A stretch of 64,000 bases of DNA, taken from Paenibacillus sp. PvR098. Its GTDB lineage: Bacteria; Bacillota; Bacilli; Paenibacillales; NBRC-103111. The notes under the pieces are model-generated. The model ran no database searches. It saw only the letters and a program-made list of their open reading frames with translations, and was not told the DNA's origin. Of the stretch, positions 45,966 to 53,789 are shown piece by piece. Each line of letters begins with the position of its first letter. The first letter of the stretch is position 1. The DNA lies in contig NZ_JAFIBU010000001.1 of assembly GCF_017833255.1 (NCBI RefSeq), positions 2,485,001 to 2,549,000 of the forward strand. Direction: 5' to 3'. A program made the position numbers and the translations under genes.

Positions 45966-46430
45966 TTATCTCCTTTCTTCGTGTGAAGTATTAATTGAGA
46001 TATGGTAGGTTTCCGTTAATGAAGAGTGTATTTGACCAAAGCGATAGTTCGTTAAAATTACATTTTTGAGGAGATCACCATCAAAAAACTCCCTAACACT
46101 TCTCACTTCCCATTTTTTTAATTCTTCATCTTCTACCCATCCTCGAATATGACCACTTCTAAATGAAACTACTATTCCATTCAGATCATAAAATTCTATG
46201 GAAGCTCGGCTGATAATTTCGCCATTGTAGAAGTCAGAGAATTTACCAACATTATTATCGATATAATCAATGGATTTAATTGGTATCGTAAAAGGAGAAC
46301 CCATTAAACCCTTCACAAGATCCTTAAAATTGTTCAACTCGATTTCGAAATCAAAAATAATGACAGCAGTATTCTTGAAACCTTCACCTGGATCATACTT
46401 TACAATCTTGCAACTAAATTCAAATTCCAT
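45966..46430 (-). CDS. Hypothetical protein upstream of tyrosine recombinase
   Basis: The start chosen is the ATG at 46430, nine bases after AAAGG; an ATG at 46439 is too close to that site. The ~154-residue protein (MEFEFSCKIVKYDPGEG...) looks like a small beta-rich domain with no recognisable motif. Its stop overlaps the ribosome site of the recombinase gene, so the two are one operon. Confidence 0.6.
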   Translation of the reverse strand: MEFEFSCKIVKYDPGEGFKNTAVIIFDFEIELNNFKDLVKGLMGSPFTIPIKSIDYIDNNVGKFSDFYNGEIISRASIEFYDLNGIVVSFRSGHIRGWVEDEELKKWEVRSVREFFDGDLLKNVILTNYRFGQIHSSLTETYHISINTSHEERR

Positions 46431-46439
46431 TGGGATCAT

Positions 46440-47065
46440 CCTTTCGTATTATAGGCAATAAAAAAAGTGCCCTGTCCTATATGCAATACGTTTCCTTTTT
46501 TTAAAGGAAACTGCACATAAGACAAAGCACTCTTGTTTTTATTTTACTATAATCAAATTATAGTGACTGCCCGCTGGTATGGCAACCTTCTTTTCAGTGT
46601 AAATATAATCTCGCAACATAATTATATGTTCTGAATAGAGTCTCTCTTTTTCCAAGTCCGCTAACCTTCATTCCTTCGTCGCCATCTTGAAAATAAGATA
46701 TAAAAAACTTGTGACATAACTTTTTTAGGAATTTTTTCTTCCAACTTTACTTCCCATAAAGCCATCATCCTGATACACTCTCCCCTCTTGCCCCAAAATT
46801 GCCTTTCAGAAAAAATGCAAAAAAGCACTTCAGTTGGGCAACGAATCTCGTTTTTTTTTGCCCGCACCGAAAGTGCTTCTACTTGTTTTATGAAATTAAA
46901 AACAGAATAGCACAATCATCATAACCAGACAACCGTGAATTCATTGGGCTGTTGCAAACTAAAAAAATGTCGAGTATAATTTGTCCAGATTACAGGAACG
47001 TATATTCCCATTAGGGTTTATGAAGTAACATTATTGGATTACCTCGAATATGGGGGGGATAACAG
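46440..47065. other. Intergenic region with two imperfect hairpins
   Basis: At 46465-46533 a long imperfect inverted repeat (AAGTGC...TGTC...TGCA...GTTTCCTTT with AAAGGAAAC.TGCA...GACA..GCACT) is followed by TTGTTTTTATTTT and may be a terminator. At 46820-46880 AAGCACTT/AAGTGCTT and GGGCAA/TTGCCC form a second one. A frame at 46661-46915 has no support. The repeated AGTGC arms suggest small non-autonomous element remains. Confidence 0.45.
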
Positions 47066-47272
47066 ATGGTTAAGTATGAAATTCCTTGCAATGGCGATGG
47101 CAGGAAAACCAAGGTTTTGGATTTAGGGTCCGTGGGTCGCATCTTTGTAACTACTGATTGTGGATGTCCATTCTGTGAAAAAGGTGTTCAGTTCATGGAC
47201 GAGGAATATGGAGATTGCGAGGGTCAAGTTGATGAATATTTCGAGGAAAGACTATCGGACTGCGTCGAATGA
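47066..47272 (+). CDS. Small Cys-containing hypothetical protein (68 aa)
   Basis: A G7 stretch lies about eight bases before the ATG, giving a usable ribosome site. The protein has a central TTDCGCPFCEKG motif (possible zinc or redox Cys pair) and an acidic C-terminus (DEEYGDCEGQVDEYFEERL). No family is recognised. It is isolated, pointing right. Confidence 0.5.
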   Translation: MVKYEIPCNGDGRKTKVLDLGSVGRIFVTTDCGCPFCEKGVQFMDEEYGDCEGQVDEYFEERLSDCVE

Positions 47273-47324
47273 TGGTTAGATGAAATCCACGGACATTTAT
47301 TCAGCAGAATGCGTCGCACATTAT

Positions 47325-47377
47325 TGTCCAAATACTGACGAAGTTGCCTGTCCAGTCATTGACTAATGCATGTCCAA
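47325..47377. repeat. Three spaced TGTCCA direct repeats
   Basis: Copies start at 47325, 47349 and 47371, with spacing 24 and 22 bases, in AT-rich non-coding DNA about 1.4 kb outside the recombinase. This resembles transposase-binding repeats at element ends, but no matching set was found on the other side. Confidence 0.3.
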
Positions 47378-47477
47378 TTGAAAACATTAATTCCGCATAT
47401 GTAATGACCAAAAATTGAACTTGGTCATATATTAATTTGCTCAATATGTGTACAACACTTAATTAAACTAAAGTCTT

Positions 47478-47871
47478 TTACGCCAGCTTCTTTCCGCTAA
47501 CTTCTGCCTTTACTTTTTTCATCATAGCAACAAGCATTTTACGCAGTTCAATCGCTTCATTATCCAAACATTCGAATGTGGCTCGATCCATTAAGCCAGC
47601 TTTATAAGCCACTTCAAACCACATCATGCTTTCAGCGGCGGACCCTAAAGCGTTGTTAATAAAGTTTACTTCTTTCTGCAAGTAAAGTTGTCCGTTTCCC
47701 TCAACCAGATTTGCAATTACTGAGCTGGAAGAACGGAGGAGTTGAAGACCGATCACATGTTTGTCCTCCCAACTCCAGCCTTTAACCATCTCTCTGATTT
47801 CTCCTATCCAAACCATTCCCTTTTGGTACAATTGCCAGTTTTCGAAAATCCCTGATCTGTGGTTCTCTCAT
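47478..47871 (-). pseudogene. Four-helix-bundle (S23/bAvd-like) protein with N-terminal frameshift
   Basis: The main frame (from TTG 47831) has the four-helix-bundle pattern YQKGMVWIGEIREMVKGW ... LLRSSSSVIANLVEGNGQ. The typical N-terminus lies upstream in another frame: ATG at 47871 reads MREPQIRDF, and removing one T from the TTTT near 47841 gives MREPQIRDFENWQLYQKG. This is again a one-base homopolymer difference. Family members are encoded in rRNA intervening sequences or accompany diversity-generating retroelements; neither is seen here. Confidence 0.65.
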
Positions 47872-47952
47872 TGATTCCAGATTACATCACCCTACTCTTT
47901 AATGCTCTGGGGAACACTCACTCATTATCTATTCCCCAGGCATCATGATTAT

Positions 47953-48555
47953 TTATCTGTCCTGTCTTCTCCCAATTCCTTGACCGTACGAAACCATTAA
48001 CATATTAAGCTTCTCCAGACGTTCAGCCAACCTGTTCCTTTTCGTTTCCAATGCCTCCGCTCGTTCATTAAGTCTCCAGATGATGTTGCTTATGATTAGT
48101 TCATACCTGTACTCGCTCTCATAATCTACCTCTGCCACTTCCCTCGAAATACTTTTGTGTACAACATCACAATCTGAACAGTTGAACGTTCTATAAATCG
48201 TATCGAAGGTTTTAAAGGTCCCGTCATCAAAAAGAAAAACCTCCTTGTGAAGCTCCCATTCCTCCTCATCTTCTTCATCGGAAGAGTCCTCGATCATTAC
48301 TAATACCTTTACCCCTTTCAGGACATTGCCCTCATCATCAAGGAAATAATCCTCTACCTGTGCAACTTCTTCATCTTCATCATGGAAAAAAGCCGTCTTG
48401 TTAATCACCTCAAACTCTAATCCATTCACGGCAACATGAATGATTTGGTTTAGTTTTTCTTGAGCACTAATAGCAATCATGCTTTCCATTTCAGCCACCT
48501 CTTGATCCTTCTTTTGTATGCCCTTCACTAATGCTACTACCGTTTCCATTCTCAT
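47953..48555 (-). CDS. Acidic hypothetical protein
   Basis: The 200-residue protein starts at an ATG after AAGGAGA. It has a short N-terminal coiled coil, a very acidic middle (DSSDEEDEEEWELHKE), a single FNCSDCD Cys pair, and a C-terminal coiled coil rich in Arg/Leu. No known domain. It is divergent from the next HTH-like gene and is probably cargo of the island. Confidence 0.6.
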   Translation of the reverse strand: MRMETVVALVKGIQKKDQEVAEMESMIAISAQEKLNQIIHVAVNGLEFEVINKTAFFHDEDEEVAQVEDYFLDDEGNVLKGVKVLVMIEDSSDEEDEEEWELHKEVFLFDDGTFKTFDTIYRTFNCSDCDVVHKSISREVAEVDYESEYRYELIISNIIWRLNERAEALETKRNRLAERLEKLNMLMVSYGQGIGRRQDR

Positions 48556-48670
48556 TCTTTCATTCTCCTTTTTTGTATAATTTATTGCTACTTGCTATGA
48601 TTCTATTGTATATATGAAATATGTCTGGAGGCTTGCCTCACAGGCAACAACATGAGGAGGCAGAATAATA

Positions 48671-49198
48671 ATGAGGTACAAAGAATTAAAAGAAAAGATA
48701 TCAATACTTATCTCATCAGGCTCATTGGTTGAGAGGTACCTAAAAATCTATGAGGATAATCTTGAAACAGACGATTCATCACCTGTTTTTGGACATAGTT
48801 TAAGTAGTTATCAAATAGAAAATGTTCGATCCAGACTAAAAAAATCAAAGCAAACCAAATCACTTGGAAAATATATCCAAATACTTGCCGCAAGTAAAGG
48901 ACATTTTCAATATGATGCAGGCTTTTTTGGGCAAGCTCAAATTACAAATCCCACTTGGTCCAAATTAATTAATGACAAAAGACCAAACCCAGAGAGAGAA
49001 ACCATTTTAAGAATTGCTATCTTGTTGAAATGTAATTTAGAGCAGACGCATGAACTACTTGCAAAGGCTGGATATGTCGCATCTGACTGTAATAATAGAG
49101 ATCAATTGGTTTTAGGTTGTATCGAGATGGGGGTATATGATTTTGCAGACATTGAAGAACTGATAGCAGAAGAGGGATTAAAATCTCTTTTTAGATAA
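48671..49198 (+). CDS. Helix-turn-helix (XRE-like) hypothetical protein
   Basis: The 175-residue protein follows GAGGAGG. The segment ~88-135 (FGQAQITNPTWSKLINDKRPNPERETILRIAILL) looks like an XRE helix-turn-helix with an unusual N-terminal extension of ~85 residues. The last part (EMGVYDFADIEELIAEEG) is short and acidic. A regulator of the neighbouring island genes is the simplest reading. Confidence 0.65.
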   Translation: MRYKELKEKISILISSGSLVERYLKIYEDNLETDDSSPVFGHSLSSYQIENVRSRLKKSKQTKSLGKYIQILAASKGHFQYDAGFFGQAQITNPTWSKLINDKRPNPERETILRIAILLKCNLEQTHELLAKAGYVASDCNNRDQLVLGCIEMGVYDFADIEELIAEEGLKSLFR

Positions 49199-49730
49199 GC
49201 TCTACAAGTTATCAACACATTACTATGGCAGTTGCAAGAATAAAGGGCCGTACTTCCAGGTTATCCGCTTGGTAAAATATGGGTTGAATAAATAAATATC
49301 TATTACTAATGTTATTTTTTCTACTCACCCAGGTAATAAAGAAATCTTCTACCCAATCAACTATGGACATAATCCTTCATACCTTTTCGTACTTGATGTG
49401 ATGCCTTAGACTACGAAGTAATTGGCAAACGTCTTCCGTCCGTGGTATCAATAAACGCCTACGCTTTAATAAATTTTAAAGTCGGCTGGCATTATTCATT
49501 GGATAGATAAAACACCAGTGGTTTCCAGCCGTCAAAGATTTTGGAATCATCCAAATAATAAATCAACATCAACAATCAGGAGATTTCTGCAATCATTAAA
49601 TAGGTTTATACACATTGGACTATACTTCAATCATCAAAAGAAGAGCGAACCAACTTTAATGCATTAAATCATTATAGTGTGATGATAAAAATAGACGAAG
49701 CATTGATTTTGCTTCGTCACCTGACTGCGG
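49199..49730. other. Intergenic region, nothing assigned
   Basis: AT-rich, without a frame of note, ribosome site or clear hairpin. It lies between an HTH gene and the convergent winged-helix gene. Confidence 0.4.
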
Positions 49731-50933
49731 TTATTCAAAAGGCAATTCGTCATCCTCTGGATGCCCCTGGTTGTCATTTGGTTCATATCCTTCAGGAAAG
49801 CGAAAATAAATACTCTTAAACATTACTCCCCCAAGAAATTTGCCTATGTTCTTTTTACTTACATCCCTACCATCACAGATCCCGACTGTTTCAAGTTTTT
49901 TCGCCATCTTTTCAGCCTGAAGTAAAACATCAGCGTTTAATGGCGGAATCTGATAAAAGGTTACATATCGAAAACCTTTGTTGTTACCTCGAATCCCCTT
50001 TGCAACAGCTTGGATATCTGCCGTGAGATCGTCGAAAGGGATCTTCTTTATTAATCCGAGTAATGCCAACAGGTTAACAGCCCTGTTTACAGCTGGTTGA
50101 TCCAATCCCAGTGTTTCTTGCTTAGCCAACTCTGTTGTTGACACATAAAAAATATGCTTATCTCTATGGGTAAACATTCGATTGGTGTGCTTTTTTCCGT
50201 AATCATTCAGAACTTTAAGTATTTCCATTTGTTTCTGTACATATCGATACAAAGTCGGGTATTTTTTCTTTATCTTCACCTCATTGCCGTTGAGGTAATC
50301 AATGTTAGCCTGGTACTTTTCCCGCTGAACCATTTCCCATTCATCTTGTAAATTATTGAGATCTAATAGTCGGGCTAATTCCTCAGTGGCATACTGAAAT
50401 CCTCTAACACCGTCCACAATCTCGATCAAATCAAAAATACTGAGACTATAGGGCTTTTCACCAGGGTGCATAGTGAAATAACGATGCTTACCCGTTTCCT
50501 CACTCTTGGAAATCCACGCTCTGTTTCCTTCAATCAACTCGCACGGGAATACACGATCGATTTCAAAATTCTTGAGATTCTCAAATATCAATTCAAACAT
50601 GTTGACTCGGTTTGCTATACGGACAAGTTGTTGCTTTGTCTCAATCAGCATATACAACTGCGACCGTTGTTGAATCTTTTTAAATCGATCAATCGCTCCT
50701 GATTTCTTTGCCATATCCCTGATTAATTCTTTATTTTCAGGAGTTGATTTAATATATCTCTGACTTCTTGCTCGTTGCTCTTCTATCATCTTGATCTGAT
50801 AAGACCTATTCCGAAATTCCTTTCCCTCAAGCCCTCGATCCTTCAAATTCTGAATCTTTTTATTGATTCGTTTCCTTACCGCTATTCCCCCATTCTCCCT
50901 GATTTGTTTGTTTACCATGATGATTCCTTTCAT
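49731..50933 (-). CDS. Winged-helix protein, possible plasmid-type replication/partition factor
   Basis: The 400-residue protein starts at an ATG preceded by GGGGGA. A Lys/Arg-rich N-terminal ~100 residues is followed by a mixed domain and, near 265-300, a winged-helix-like segment (YVSTTELAKQETLGLDQPAVNRAVNLLALLGLI). The C-terminus is acidic. I do not recognise the exact family. The nearby divergent ParM/ParR pair makes a replication-initiator or plasmid-maintenance role plausible, but this is context only. Confidence 0.6.
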   Translation of the reverse strand: MKGIIMVNKQIRENGGIAVRKRINKKIQNLKDRGLEGKEFRNRSYQIKMIEEQRARSQRYIKSTPENKELIRDMAKKSGAIDRFKKIQQRSQLYMLIETKQQLVRIANRVNMFELIFENLKNFEIDRVFPCELIEGNRAWISKSEETGKHRYFTMHPGEKPYSLSIFDLIEIVDGVRGFQYATEELARLLDLNNLQDEWEMVQREKYQANIDYLNGNEVKIKKKYPTLYRYVQKQMEILKVLNDYGKKHTNRMFTHRDKHIFYVSTTELAKQETLGLDQPAVNRAVNLLALLGLIKKIPFDDLTADIQAVAKGIRGNNKGFRYVTFYQIPPLNADVLLQAEKMAKKLETVGICDGRDVSKKNIGKFLGGVMFKSIYFRFPEGYEPNDNQGHPEDDELPFE

Positions 50934-51148
50934 TCATAATTCCCCCTTTGTGATGTTGTCTACATCATCATACGGGGAAATCAATTGTCTATGGGGCAAT
51001 AAATGGTCGAACCAGGTCGGAGCATAATGGGGTTGACACAGCAAAGTAGGAAGATACATGGGGAGAGGAAAAGGGAGAAGTCTGTCCGCAACGGACAGAC
51101 CTCTTAGCCTCTTATATTCATTCAGCTACAGCAGATAATGATGAGCTA

Positions 51149-51395
51149 TTAAAACCAGGTGACAACGATTGCTGGATGACTTCTGGCTACTACTGGATCA
51201 TCTAAGTAAGTTCGGCTTAATAGATGAGCAATTTTGGCAAGTGGTAGATGTACTGCTTCTTTACGCCGTATTCTAAAGCGTACATACCTTGTTAATGGAA
51301 TTACTCTATTTTTTTCTTGAATGTAACTATCATTCTATGATTCCTGCACCCACACATATACCTTTGCAAGAGCCATCCACTATATATTGTCTCAA
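51149..51395 (-). pseudogene. Small frameshifted ORF with RNase H-like start
   Basis: A TTG at 51395 follows GGAGGGG and opens a frame LRQYIVDGSCKGICVGAGIIE, then stops. Dropping one A in AGAATG continues it as DSYIQEKNRVIPLTRYVRF to a TAA at 51149. VDGSCKG..VGAG recalls the first strand of RNase H-like folds. An alternative ATG frame at 51376 meets a TAG after 13 codons and then shares the same tail. Family assignment is tentative. Confidence 0.35.
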
Positions 51396-51951
51396 CTTAT
51401 TCCCCTCCTTTTCTAATAATATTTGCAATAACTAATTCAAGTAGACTGCTTATCATTGGGGTTTTCGAATTCATCTTGGATTGTAACTCTTTCTGAGGAA
51501 AGGCATACTATCTGGATCTTTAACGTAAACCAATTGAATTAATGCTTAATACTAAAATCTTTACGAAAATGCTTTTCATTGAAACCTGGAACGCTGGTTT
51601 TGGCATTCCCATAAACGTTAATGTATAAATCCAACATGACGATTACTTTTTGCAACAAACAGAAAGACGGTTGCAATAATTCAAAAAGCGAAGGCGAATA
51701 TTGAAATCCAATACGAATGATTATTGCCAGTCATCTTAGGAAGAAGGAAAAAAGAAAGAAATGCATTCTTCCTACGATGACTGCAACGCCATAAGAGTTT
51801 TGCGTAAAATCAAAGGAAGGTTGAACAAGCAAAAACCTCTCGAAGAACTTTTTAACACCTATATATAGGTTTATTGTATTCCGAAAGTTGTTTTACCCAT
51901 CAGATGTATCTAATATCCTCTTTGTTATCTGCTTATTTCTCATACCTTTCC

Positions 51952-52017
51952 GTCCGACATCATCGCTCGTTGTCCGACAACATCAGACCAATCCGTACGA
52001 TAACGTCCGATTAAGTC
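51952..52017. repeat. GTCCGA repeats, putative parC-like centromere
   Basis: GTCCGACATCATC (51952), GTCCGACAACATC (51972), GTACGATAACG (51995) and GTCCGATTAAGTC (52005) lie just upstream of the actin-like gene. Repeats in this place are where ParR-type proteins bind and autoregulate in ParM systems. Confidence 0.55.
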
Positions 52018-52070
52018 GCCCATCCTGTGCATATAATCTATAAAACTATCAAACAAAGGGGGCTACTAAA

Positions 52071-53051
52071 TTGCACAACACATTCTTAATAGCCGTGGAC
52101 AGCGGCAAGAGCACGACCAAGGGAATTATGAGAGAAGGGATACTGCAAAGAGTTAAGTTTCAAACCAAAGTCGAGGAAATCAGTAATCTGGGAGCTGAGA
52201 TAACTCCAGGTTCATTTTCTGTCGAATTCGGGAATAAAAACTACCTTGTGGGTAATATGCTTGACGAAAGTAAGATGGACTTCAATCTAAGCAAAAAAAC
52301 GGATACGCATCGAATATGCATCTATCTCGCTATCGCCCAACTGCTTATGAGGTCAAAGCAAAATATCGTACTAAGTAAAATATCACTGGCCGTCAATATT
52401 CCGATTAGCCTGTATAAAAATGAGAAGCAAAAGACCGAGTTCAGTGATTTCATTCGAAACAACGGGGAAACCATCAATATAATCGTCAACAATAAACCAT
52501 TCCTATTCCGAATCGATAAAATACACCTCTTCCCTGAAGGCATCGGCCCGATCTACAGTAACCTTAATCTCTACAGGGGGAAACGGGTATTAATTTTCGA
52601 TGTGGGTTCACTTAACGTCAATATCCAAGAGTTTAATAACTTGATTCCTATATATGATAAGATGCTCACAGCCGATCTTGGCGTAAACATCCTACGCAGT
52701 AAAATTGCCGATAAGCTCTCAACCGAATATGGGATCACTGTGACCGACGAGGATGTGGAGGCGGTATATCGGGATAAATACTTGATTCTTAACGGTGAGA
52801 AGATGGAGGAGAGCAAACAAATTGTTGACCAAATGCTGACTAACCACGTTAAAGAAGTATTCAACTTTGCTCGAAGCAGAAAAGTGAGCTTCTCAAATAC
52901 TGAGGTCATATTCGTAGGCGGAGGTTCACTATTGCTGAAGGAATATATAAGTGCAGAGTATTCCGCCGCTGTTATTCCACAAGACCCGCAACTGGCAAAT
53001 GTACAGTCCTTCCTTACTATTCTGGAGGCGAAGCATCATGGGCAATCGTAA
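52071..53051 (+). CDS. parM: ParM/Alp-family actin-like plasmid segregation ATPase
   Basis: The 326-residue protein begins at TTG, preceded by AAAGGGGG. Actin-fold nucleotide motifs are visible: phosphate 1 AVDSGKSTTKG at ~8-18, phosphate 2 IFDVGSLNVNIQEF at ~173, and adenosine FVGGGSLLLKEY at ~283-294. It would polymerise to push plasmid copies apart. The next gene overlaps by 14 bases and is a small DNA-binding-like protein, the usual ParM-ParR order. Confidence 0.88.
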   Translation: MHNTFLIAVDSGKSTTKGIMREGILQRVKFQTKVEEISNLGAEITPGSFSVEFGNKNYLVGNMLDESKMDFNLSKKTDTHRICIYLAIAQLLMRSKQNIVLSKISLAVNIPISLYKNEKQKTEFSDFIRNNGETINIIVNNKPFLFRIDKIHLFPEGIGPIYSNLNLYRGKRVLIFDVGSLNVNIQEFNNLIPIYDKMLTADLGVNILRSKIADKLSTEYGITVTDEDVEAVYRDKYLILNGEKMEESKQIVDQMLTNHVKEVFNFARSRKVSFSNTEVIFVGGGSLLLKEYISAEYSAAVIPQDPQLANVQSFLTILEAKHHGQS

Positions 53052-53316
53052 TCGTTTATCTATCTCCTTCAAGAAAGAGCATCAGCACATTTATGATCAT
53101 TTGCAGAGTATTCCTAACAAAAGCCACTTTATAATGAGTGCATTAGAGCTTTTCCTCCGCCGCGGCGGAGGAAACACAGCAATTTCGCATGAAGAAGTAA
53201 GAAAAATTGTTACCGACATCCTAAGAGAGCAAAACATTTCGTCACCAGCAATCAGCCCCCCACCTCTTAACCTGATTTCAGAGGAAGATGCCGATTTCAT
53301 TTCGCAACTCTTCTAA
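53038..53316 (+). CDS. ParR-like small DNA-binding adaptor
   Basis: An ATG at 53038, nine bases after GGAGG and within the end of parM, starts a 92-residue protein MGNRNRLSISFKKEHQHIYD..., compatible with a ribbon-helix-helix N-terminus (NRLSISF strand, two helices). A Pro-rich linker and an acidic, hydrophobic tail (EEDADFISQLF) follow, like the C-terminal peptide by which ParR caps ParM filaments. The identification rests on size, order and layout. Confidence 0.7.
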   Translation: MGNRNRLSISFKKEHQHIYDHLQSIPNKSHFIMSALELFLRRGGGNTAISHEEVRKIVTDILREQNISSPAISPPPLNLISEEDADFISQLF

Positions 53317-53333
53317 TTTCACTAAATATAAAG

Positions 53334-53386
53334 GAAAAGTACCTAAGAATCGGCTTAAATCACCGAAATCTGCGGTACTTTTCATT
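53334..53386 (+). terminator. Terminator after parMR
   Basis: GAAAAGTACC pairs exactly with GGTACTTTTC, with an inner CGG/CCG stem; 17 bases after the ParR stop. The T-run is part of the stem arm. Confidence 0.65.
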
Positions 53387-53518
53387 GATTTACCTTACTT
53401 TACCCTCGTTCATTTCTTACCATCGAATTAAAAACGAGAAGCGATGAAAAAGGCATTTATTATTTATACTGCTCTTCAGACCGAAAACCTACCCTCTACC
53501 GCCCTGACAACTCCGATT

Positions 53519-53785
53519 TCAATCCCATTCACGAACATGGAACTGGCTAAAAGCTGATAACTCAACGAGCTTCCGTGTTATTTCTAACTTGCTATACCCA
53601 AAGGTTTCCCCAACCTCTTCAGGTTTACCATCAAGCAAATAGATGGTCTGTAAACGGTATATAGTGTCCTCTTTGTCTAACCAAAGATCATAACACCTTT
53701 CTTCCCCGTCAGGATCGGTATAGGTAATGGTAAAAGCAGAACCATCATCAAGCTCAGCAATAATTTTATGTACTTTATCCTCCAT
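53519..53785 (-). CDS. Small hypothetical protein at the end of the BREX operon
   Basis: The 88-residue protein starts four bases after brxL; AGGATAAGC precedes its ATG. Sequence: DDGSAFTITYTDPDGEERCYDLW and a helical C-terminus (YSKLEITRKLVELSAF). No known domain. Its tight link to brxL suggests a BREX accessory or an anti-phage add-on; standard type-1 BREX ends at brxL. Confidence 0.6.
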   Translation of the reverse strand: MEDKVHKIIAELDDGSAFTITYTDPDGEERCYDLWLDKEDTIYRLQTIYLLDGKPEEVGETFGYSKLEITRKLVELSAFSQFHVREWD

Positions 53786-53789
53786 ATGC

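Larger units (their letters stand above)
50934..52070. other. Long non-coding region upstream of parM; possible replication/partition locus
   Basis: It contains GTCTGTCCG/CGGACAGAC at 51080-51100 (perfect 9-bp stem, 3-base loop), a degenerate small ORF (51149-51395), a long hairpin at 51728-51783 (CAGTCATC..AGGAAGAA with its complement), a 14-bp palindrome ACCTATATATAGGT at 51857-51870, and GTCCGA repeats next to parM. Together this looks like a plasmid control region. No origin could be proved. Confidence 0.5.

Noticed and set aside
47478..47871. Diversity-generating retroelement accessory (Avd)
   Set aside because: The four-helix-bundle protein resembles that family, but no reverse transcriptase or template repeat is present.
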